Shown here piece after piece: positions 47,168 through 52,864 of a DNA stretch of 52,864 bases. Below the pieces are notes generated by a model, which saw only the letters and a program-made list of their open reading frames with translations, did no database searches and had not been told where the DNA came from. Within the stretch, counting starts at the first letter, position 1; the number at the start of each line of letters is the position of its first letter. The stretch spans positions 1 to 52,864 of the IMG/VR virus record IMGVR_UViG_3300001472_000023. One strand, given 5' to 3'. The translations under genes were made by a program, and so were the position numbers. The stretch comes from a virus.

Positions 47168-50100
47168 TTATCTCGATGTGAGTTCCTGAATTTGTCCAGA
47201 CATATCCAAAACATCCGCTTTCAATCCTGTAATATTCTTTAGGTTTTCGTCTATTTTCTTTCCCGCTGCAGCGGATAACTCATTAGTTTTAGTAACTAAA
47301 GCTGCGATCCCATCACTGGCTGTTTTAAATGCGTCAATATTTGTTCCAGCGTTTTTCAAACTAACAGCCATGGCATCAAGATTCATCATAACAGTTTCGG
47401 CGCTGAAAGCTCCTGCAAAAGTATCAATGCTTTCTTGAGCATTTGCTAAAGAAATATTAAGGGCGTCTCCTTTCGTGTCTAAATCTGCTATTCCTTTCTT
47501 TGTTTGTCCTGCGTTAGTTGTAGCATAAAACCCTTCAAGTTGTTTCTCTCCAAAGCCCTCTTGTCCAATAACACTAGTATTTCGGTCCAATGATTGAAGT
47601 TCAGCAGATCCAATAAGTCCGCCCTGTTGTTTGGAAACTCCAATTCCCGCCATTTTGGTGAGAACAGCTACCATTTTTTCATTAGCCCCTTTATCCAATA
47701 AAGTGCCTTTAAGTTCTGTAATCAAGCTAGCTTTATCTTGGTCACTTCCTGCCTTTGCGAATTGGCTTCTAAAGTCTTTTATTATACTCAAGTCTATTGG
47801 CCCTTGCTTTACACTTTTAGAAATTGATGATATTCTATCCGAAGTGACTTTTGTTTCCAAGGAGGCTCTTTCTTTTGCTACTTCAGCGATCTGTTTTTCA
47901 ATCTCCATTCTCCTTTTGGTTAAAGCTATAGCCGTTTGCTCGCGACTAGCTCCATACTTTGCCTCGGCATCCTTCATGCTTTTCCTAGCTTCAGCTCTTG
48001 CCTCAGTACCTTCAGTGGTACCCCGGAATGTTTCCTGACTCTGAAGGTATGTAGCTCTAGCATTACCAGTAGCTACAATACTTTGAGATGCTGCGTTATC
48101 TGCTTGCAAAATGCCTGAAAGATTGCCTCCCACCGCTCCTAATAAAGAACTTCTTCTAGTCGAGGTTTTAGCCGCACTTTGCATTTGCTTACCTAAGGTG
48201 GCTCCAACCCCCTCGTTTACAAGGCTCTCAATTTGTTTGATTTTTTCACTAATAGCGTCATCAATTTCTAGGATAGCGTCTCTTTTAAGCATGACTTGGG
48301 CGGCTCTTTTCGCAGCAGCATTAAATTTATCACGCATTTCGAAGTAACCCTTTTCGTCTTGACTCATGGACGACAATTTATTTGCAGTCTCAACAAATCG
48401 CTTTTGAATTGAATCTATTATGGGGGCTGCAACCCCACCAGTCATTTTACTCCTGCCAGAAAAGTTCGAAAGATTAGTGCTCATGCCTTCAGCACTATTA
48501 AATCCATAATGGTTTGCAGACCCTTTCACATACCTTCCTCCCGCTTCTGCGTAAGCTTGGCTTACTCTAGAATCTTCTAACGCTTGGAGTTTCTTCTCTT
48601 CCATCTCAAAGTGATCATAAACAGCGTATCCTAATCCAGCAATGCCACCAATAGCAGCTCCCCAAGGTCCGCCAATCATAGCTCCTGTCGCCGCGAATTG
48701 CATAACTGTCCCTGCAGCTTTAGTATATTGAGCTGCAGTTTCTTCACCAGCTTCATTTAACTTTTCAGCAGCGATTGTTAGTCCACTTCCTGCCATAGAA
48801 AGGCCCATGCCAGCCCCAAATTGATTCCCCATAGCGGATTTTATTGAGTTACCTATTCTTCCGCCACCGCCAGTCATTTTAAAGCTCTTGTGATTAGAGC
48901 TAGCGCCTTTAAACCCTCCACTTTTCATGCCTCTACCCCTTTCGGTAGCATTTTTGCGTTCGGATTTTATTAAATCTTTAGTAGCTTCTTTGGTTAATCC
49001 TTGAGCCTTAGCAAGCTTTGTTACTTCCTTCCTCTGTTCCCGATATGCTTGAGTTAAATCACTACTACTTTTTGCTTGTGAGATTTGTGAAGCAGCATTA
49101 CCTGCAACATCGTCTAGTGAGAATCTACCCTGTCCGCCAAAAGAAAACATTTTATTCCTGTCCATAGACCCCGAATTGAAACGGCGAATTCCAATTCTAG
49201 AAGCTAGCCTAGAATTACTAATAGTGCCTTTCGAGTTTCTGGGAAATTTCGAAGTAATTTGACTTAGTTTTGGGAGCTTACCTTTGTTCTTCCCGAAGAT
49301 TGCGCTTTGCACTCCTTGGAATTTTGTTCCTTTTGGTCCGACACCATTTGGGAATTTTTTCTTAAACTCTGATTTAGTCATCCCCTTTTCATTTCTATGA
49401 GAATGAATGGATTCTCCTAGTTTTGAAACTCGAAATATCTTTCGAGCAGTATCTCCTGCCAAACCATCATTCCCTGATCCTTTTACCTCTCCAGTATGAG
49501 CCTTATGCCTCCTTACTTTATAGAATCCTTTGAGAGCTTTTTGCCCAGATAGATCTAAATCAAAGGTAGACCCAGTACTTTGATTAGTGTAGTCTTTAAA
49601 CTTATCATCTGTCAACAAACTCGCTAATCCCATTTCTTGGATGTTTCCCGCAAAAGCCTTAACTGTTCCCTCATTAATTTGCTTAGATACAGCTCCTTTA
49701 ATAATGCCTTCTTTCCCTTTCGGCATTACGCCATTAGACATTCTTTTAGCTACTTTTATTGCCTCGTTAACACTGCTATCTTTTAGCCCTTTTACTATAG
49801 AATTAATATCTCCGAAGTTTTTTTTATCTCTAGGAACTCCATAAGTAGGGACATTAACTAAGGTTTTATTATTTTCAGTTGGGTTTTTAGTCGGTTGACC
49901 AGCTTTACTTGGGTTTTTTGGACTTTGACCCATATAAAAACGGTTTAATTTATAACCTGTTTGTTCGCCATGCATCATGATGAACTTTCCATCTCTATTT
50001 AAAGCCCTCTTCCTATTTGCTTTTAAAGAAGAGCCTTTGTTAAATCTAGGGATTTGACCAGCTGTGAGAATTTCTTCACGACCTCCAATACTTACCTGCA

Positions 50101-51820
50101 TTTCAGAAGTATTCATTACAGCTGGGCTACCTCTAAAGTTAGTGACGTAAGGGGATGCCCCTGCTGGAGAGTCCCTAGACTCATTGACCATTGCGGTCAT
50201 TAAGTCTGGCTCCATTACACCATTACCACCAGAAGCGTATCGCTTGCCCCCCTTGCCTTTAAAAGAGCCAGAAGAGGCGCTATATCCAGTGACACCTCCC
50301 TGCCTAGCTATATTAGAAATATTTGTTACAATCTGTTGCTGTGCAGAAAGAAGAGCGTTCTCTCTTCTAATAGCATCGATAACCGCCTTTTCTTTTGTTG
50401 CTTGAGAGGCTGTAGTGCTCTCTAGCGTTTTCCTTAAAGCAGCATCTTTTTGTAATAATCCAATAAGGCCAGTTTCAATCTGGCTTATTTTTTCTGCAGC
50501 TGTACCCATCTTCATGATGGTAGAGAATCCTTCTCTAGCAAACCTGATGACAGTTTTAAATATTTTTGCAAATGCTACTGTAAAGATAGCTAAACCCGGA
50601 CCAGATAAAAAACCGCCAATAATCTTAAATAAACCCTGAACAAATGCATTACCCCTTTCAGGGTCTAATGCACGATCCAAACCTTCAGATAAGGTAGTAG
50701 CTAAACCAACAACATTTTTCAAGAGTGGCCCTAAAGTTAAATCACCCAACTTCTCAGCAAAACTCGTAACAGCTACTGTCAGTTTGTTCAATTGAGCCAG
50801 TAAAGTTTCGTTTAATTTGGCGTTTTTCTCCGTAGCCTCATTTGCTGCGCCCATTCCTACTTTCGTAGCTTCTGCGAATACAGAAGTTTGAGACCCAATG
50901 TCTTTCAAGGCAGCACTGACAACGTTAATCTGGAAAACTCCACCTGCAAGTTCTTTTATCTGACTCGCAATAGTAGGGTCAGCTAAACCTTCTAAAGCTT
51001 TGGACAACGCTTGAAGTTTTTGTACCCCCGTCTGATTAGCATCAATTTCGACACCTAATTCTTTCAGCTTTTCAATCGTGCTACCACGGCTGATTCTTGT
51101 AAAAATAGACTTAAATGCGTTACCTATAACAGCTCCACCTCTAGCAGTTCTTTGTTCTACAGCCGTAATTAAACCAAGAAGCTCATCGAAACTAACTCCG
51201 GCATCTTCAGCTGTAGAGCCTGCTCGACTAAATCCGTCTGCGAGGTCTTGAGCTGAAACAGCAAAAGCAGTATCGACTGCTACAATTTTATTCACAACTT
51301 GATTAGCAGTTAACCCAGCAGAAGTAAATCCATTCATAGCTGCTGTAAGAGCCTTTACTGATTGCTCTGCCCCTAATCCAGATATTCTAGTTAGGATTAA
51401 AGCGGCTTGAAGCCTCTTAGCACTCTCTGTGGCTCCTAGTCCCTGACGCGCCAGTTCAGCAGCTCCACTTGCAACAGTATTAAATGATTGCCCTGTCTCT
51501 TTAGCAACTTGGAAGATGGAGTTCCTGTATTTATTGAATTCAGTAGCCCCCGCCCCTAATATACTATTTATTTCCGTTAGCTTGGCTTGAACATTGACCG
51601 TAGTAGAAACTAAAGCCTTAAACGACTGTGTAATCCCATTAATAATAGATGTGGTGGCACCAAAAGCAAAAACACGAGCTGTAGAAGCATCTAGAGATTT
51701 TTGAAATTCAGAAGCTTGACCTGTTATTCTACCTAAAGCTTGCTGTACCTGCCTAGCAGAAGCATTGATGCTAGCTGGATTTAGGTTTAAATTAGCGTTA
51801 ATGTTAATTGGAGCAGCCAT
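47168..51820 (-). CDS. Tail tape measure protein
   Basis: About 1,550 residues from the ATG at 51820 (MAAPININANLN); the open frame reaches a GTG 15 bases earlier. Residues 1-340 are a TP901-type tape measure domain (RVFAFGATTSIINGITQSFKAL, ELARQGLGATESAKRLQAAL, GLTANQVVNKIVAVDTAFAVSAQDLADGFSRAGSTAEDAGVSFDELLGLI). Hydrophobic segments lie near 400-425 (GPGLAIFTVAFAKIF) and about 1010-1080 (AGMGLSMAGSGL to GGIAGLGYAVYD). Residues about 655-860 form a separate basic domain with EMGL, FDLDL and GEVKGS, discussed as nuclease-like. The C-terminal 450 residues are coiled coil. It sets tail length and is ejected with DNA. If the whole chain is extended, a long tail results. Confidence 0.93.
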   Translation of the reverse strand: MAAPININANLNLNPASINASARQVQQALGRITGQASEFQKSLDASTARVFAFGATTSIINGITQSFKALVSTTVNVQAKLTEINSILGAGATEFNKYRNSIFQVAKETGQSFNTVASGAAELARQGLGATESAKRLQAALILTRISGLGAEQSVKALTAAMNGFTSAGLTANQVVNKIVAVDTAFAVSAQDLADGFSRAGSTAEDAGVSFDELLGLITAVEQRTARGGAVIGNAFKSIFTRISRGSTIEKLKELGVEIDANQTGVQKLQALSKALEGLADPTIASQIKELAGGVFQINVVSAALKDIGSQTSVFAEATKVGMGAANEATEKNAKLNETLLAQLNKLTVAVTSFAEKLGDLTLGPLLKNVVGLATTLSEGLDRALDPERGNAFVQGLFKIIGGFLSGPGLAIFTVAFAKIFKTVIRFAREGFSTIMKMGTAAEKISQIETGLIGLLQKDAALRKTLESTTASQATKEKAVIDAIRRENALLSAQQQIVTNISNIARQGGVTGYSASSGSFKGKGGKRYASGGNGVMEPDLMTAMVNESRDSPAGASPYVTNFRGSPAVMNTSEMQVSIGGREEILTAGQIPRFNKGSSLKANRKRALNRDGKFIMMHGEQTGYKLNRFYMGQSPKNPSKAGQPTKNPTENNKTLVNVPTYGVPRDKKNFGDINSIVKGLKDSSVNEAIKVAKRMSNGVMPKGKEGIIKGAVSKQINEGTVKAFAGNIQEMGLASLLTDDKFKDYTNQSTGSTFDLDLSGQKALKGFYKVRRHKAHTGEVKGSGNDGLAGDTARKIFRVSKLGESIHSHRNEKGMTKSEFKKKFPNGVGPKGTKFQGVQSAIFGKNKGKLPKLSQITSKFPRNSKGTISNSRLASRIGIRRFNSGSMDRNKMFSFGGQGRFSLDDVAGNAASQISQAKSSSDLTQAYREQRKEVTKLAKAQGLTKEATKDLIKSERKNATERGRGMKSGGFKGASSNHKSFKMTGGGGRIGNSIKSAMGNQFGAGMGLSMAGSGLTIAAEKLNEAGEETAAQYTKAAGTVMQFAATGAMIGGPWGAAIGGIAGLGYAVYDHFEMEEKKLQALEDSRVSQAYAEAGGRYVKGSANHYGFNSAEGMSTNLSNFSGRSKMTGGVAAPIIDSIQKRFVETANKLSSMSQDEKGYFEMRDKFNAAAKRAAQVMLKRDAILEIDDAISEKIKQIESLVNEGVGATLGKQMQSAAKTSTRRSSLLGAVGGNLSGILQADNAASQSIVATGNARATYLQSQETFRGTTEGTEARAEARKSMKDAEAKYGASREQTAIALTKRRMEIEKQIAEVAKERASLETKVTSDRISSISKSVKQGPIDLSIIKDFRSQFAKAGSDQDKASLITELKGTLLDKGANEKMVAVLTKMAGIGVSKQQGGLIGSAELQSLDRNTSVIGQEGFGEKQLEGFYATTNAGQTKKGIADLDTKGDALNISLANAQESIDTFAGAFSAETVMMNLDAMAVSLKNAGTNIDAFKTASDGIAALVTKTNELSAAAGKKIDENLKNITGLKADVLDMSGQIQELTSR

Positions 51821-51829
51821 TGTAATTAA

Positions 51830-51835
51830 ATACAC
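51830..51835 (-). promoter_or_regulatory. GTGTAT element before tape measure gene
   Basis: Minus-strand GTGTATTTAATTACA is followed directly by the ATG at 51820; the spacing (15) is that of other structural genes. It could allow a second start within the tail operon. Confidence 0.35.
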
Positions 51836-51844
51836 TAAAGTAGC

Positions 51845-52714
51845 CTAAAAGTCCTCTGCTCCTAACTTACCTCCCTTTTCAGCCATTTTTGCTCTTAAGT
51901 CTTCAACCCCATGTACTACATTATTAGAGGTATCTTTTTCCTCTTTTGGAGAGAATTTAAATAATTTAACTGGGTCTTCTCTTACATCATCAGGTACATC
52001 TAGATTTTTTAATTTATTCAGTAAAACGGAAGCGTAAAATATTAAATTTTTCTGCCATAGAGATATCGTAAATACATTAACACCAATCATTTCATGAGGT
52101 TGTCTATACATCAGACAATAGGTATCGAAAAAAGAAGGGTTGAAAGCGGCTGCAATTAAATTTTGTTCTTTGCTTAATTGGTGTATCTTTTCGTTGATCA
52201 GCGGCATCAAAAAGTATATATCGTCTTCATCAACCAAAGTTTCCATTTTCTCGTCTTTAAATAGATTAAAGCCAATTTCTTTTTTATTTCTTTTCCTAGA
52301 TGCTAGATTTTCTGCACTATGCATTATTATGCTAGACTTCCTTGAGTTCAATTCATCTAATTCATCTCTTTGCTCTTTAATTGACTTTTCGAAACTTTTT
52401 TTGACCATGTAGTCAGAAATTTTGGAAGAAGCTTTTTCTGATTTAGAGATCATCCATTCTAAGTTTTTTATAGAGGACTCTTCTTCTTTAGACCAAACTT
52501 TTCTCTCAATAGCCTTTTCTAATAACTGCTTTTTACTTTTAATACCTCTTTTTATAGCAGACTCTACACTTTCAGACTCATACTCTAAAAGCTCCAAGGA
52601 ATCATAAACCCTGAAGTGCTTTAAGAAATAAGTGTTAGATTTGTATGTGATTTTGCTATAACCCCGCAATATGTCTAATAATAGCAAGGGTATTTCTGGA
52701 CCTTCTTCAATCAT
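51845..52714 (-). CDS. Putative tail assembly protein upstream of tape measure
   Basis: A 289-residue protein, not recognised. Residues 1-140 are charged helix (SVESAIKRGIKSKKQLLEKAIERK, SFEKSIKEQRDELDELNSRKSS), then a compact domain (LVDEDDIYFLMPLINEKIHQLSKEQN, FNPSFFDTYCLMYRQPHEMIGVNVFTI, LWQKNLIFYASVLLNKL) and a short acidic/Gly C-terminus. It lies where tail assembly chaperones occur, directly before the tape measure and after a small acidic C-terminus gene. The 4-base overlap with that gene (ATGA) suggests coupling; no programmed frameshift is seen. Chaperone role is inferred. Confidence 0.5.
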   Translation of the reverse strand: MIEEGPEIPLLLLDILRGYSKITYKSNTYFLKHFRVYDSLELLEYESESVESAIKRGIKSKKQLLEKAIERKVWSKEEESSIKNLEWMISKSEKASSKISDYMVKKSFEKSIKEQRDELDELNSRKSSIIMHSAENLASRKRNKKEIGFNLFKDEKMETLVDEDDIYFLMPLINEKIHQLSKEQNLIAAAFNPSFFDTYCLMYRQPHEMIGVNVFTISLWQKNLIFYASVLLNKLKNLDVPDDVREDPVKLFKFSPKEEKDTSNNVVHGVEDLRAKMAEKGGKLGAEDF

Positions 52715-52864
52715 TCATTAGGGAATATTCTCTCTAACTGCTCTTCAATTTCCTTTTGGTCTGACCCCATTTTATTATACCAAAGATTCGCGACACGAGC
52801 TAAGGTCAAGAAGCTTTGATCAAAAACCCCTTTGTTTTTCAATAAATCCTTATCTTCAATATCG
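52711..52864 (-). CDS. C-terminal end of a gene continuing beyond the window
   Basis: Open in one minus-strand frame from the right edge to the TGA at 52713-52711; about 50 residues, including KGVFDQSFLTLARVANLWYN and GSDQKEIEEQLERIFPNE. The helical, acidic end would fit a tail assembly chaperone or a tail tube-associated protein. The start and most of the gene are outside. Confidence 0.6.
   Translation of the reverse strand, partial: DIEDKDLLKNKGVFDQSFLTLARVANLWYNKMGSDQKEIEEQLERIFPNE

Noticed and set aside
52711-52864. Lambda G/GT-like programmed frameshift before the tape measure
   Set aside because: The downstream gene is in the -1 frame, but that frame has several stops upstream of the junction (including a TAA shortly before the overlap), and GAAAAAC is not a correctly phased slippery heptamer. 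Simple ATGA coupling explains it.
1-52864. tRNA genes, CRISPR arrays, inteins, insertion sequences, integrase/attachment sites
   Set aside because: Looked for cloverleaf-like segments in the few gaps, regular spacer repeats, transposase or integrase motifs and intein junctions in polymerase, helicase and reductase; none found.

Overview
This window is a piece of a large, AT-rich, tailed double-stranded DNA phage (or a prophage or metagenomic viral contig of that kind). It has a tail module with a 1,550-residue tape measure protein, several fibre-like proteins, a nearly complete replisome, phage-style class I ribonucleotide reductase and a phage sigma factor. Genes are tightly packed, usually with ATGA or TAATG overlaps. 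I see no tRNA, CRISPR array, integrase or insertion sequence. The long tape measure and the absence of a sheath gene suggest a long non-contractile tail, but capsid, portal and terminase genes lie outside the window. The host is not identifiable with certainty. A phage-encoded protein with a PEP-CTERM-like sorting tail points to a Gram-negative host with an exosortase and exopolysaccharide production, for example Verrucomicrobia, Planctomycetes or certain Proteobacteria.

Layout. (1) 1-4242, minus strand: fibre/appendage proteins and a holin-like membrane protein. (2) 4292-6632, plus strand: a three-gene island encoding a very acidic repeat protein, a 63-residue membrane peptide and the secreted PEP-CTERM-like protein, ended by a bidirectional terminator. 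(3) 6683-31701, minus strand: a roughly 25 kb array. Read in the direction of transcription it runs NrdB, NrdA, a 33-residue peptide, Hsp20, a terminator; then two methyltransferases, two glycosyltransferases, HAD phosphatase, PfkB kinase, nucleotidyltransferase-RpiB fusion, cupin, GDPD-like protein and GDP-mannose dehydratase; then a zinc-ribbon protein, RecA, endonuclease, DnaB, primase, Cas4/RecB-like nuclease, a DNA polymerase III split into PHP, exonuclease and polymerase genes, a ClpA-like ATPase, small proteins, HldD and an overlapping lipoprotein/coiled-coil pair. (4) 31702-31984: a divergent non-coding region packed with palindromes and TACGTA repeats, a candidate origin or master control region. 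(5) 31985-39263, mostly plus strand: sigma factor, glycosyltransferases, SSB and a possible annealing protein, interrupted by one minus-strand fibre gene. (6) 39258-52864, minus strand: the tail module, with the tape measure near the right end and hub, lectin-like and repeat-module proteins downstream.

How the parts may work together. Two plausible sigma70-type promoters precede early-looking genes (sigma factor, SSB). A recurrent GTGTAAY/GTGTAT element lies just upstream of many structural genes and may be the late promoter or operator. The sugar genes include an isomerase domain, a kinase, a HAD phosphatase, a nucleotidyltransferase domain and an HldD epimerase. These are the same five activity types as the bacterial NDP-heptose pathway, and a GT9 (heptosyltransferase-family) enzyme split over two ORFs is also present. 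This suggests that the phage makes and transfers its own nucleotide-activated heptose-like sugar to the host surface or its own virion. With the PEP-CTERM-like protein it could form a cell-surface remodelling system. That last step is inference.
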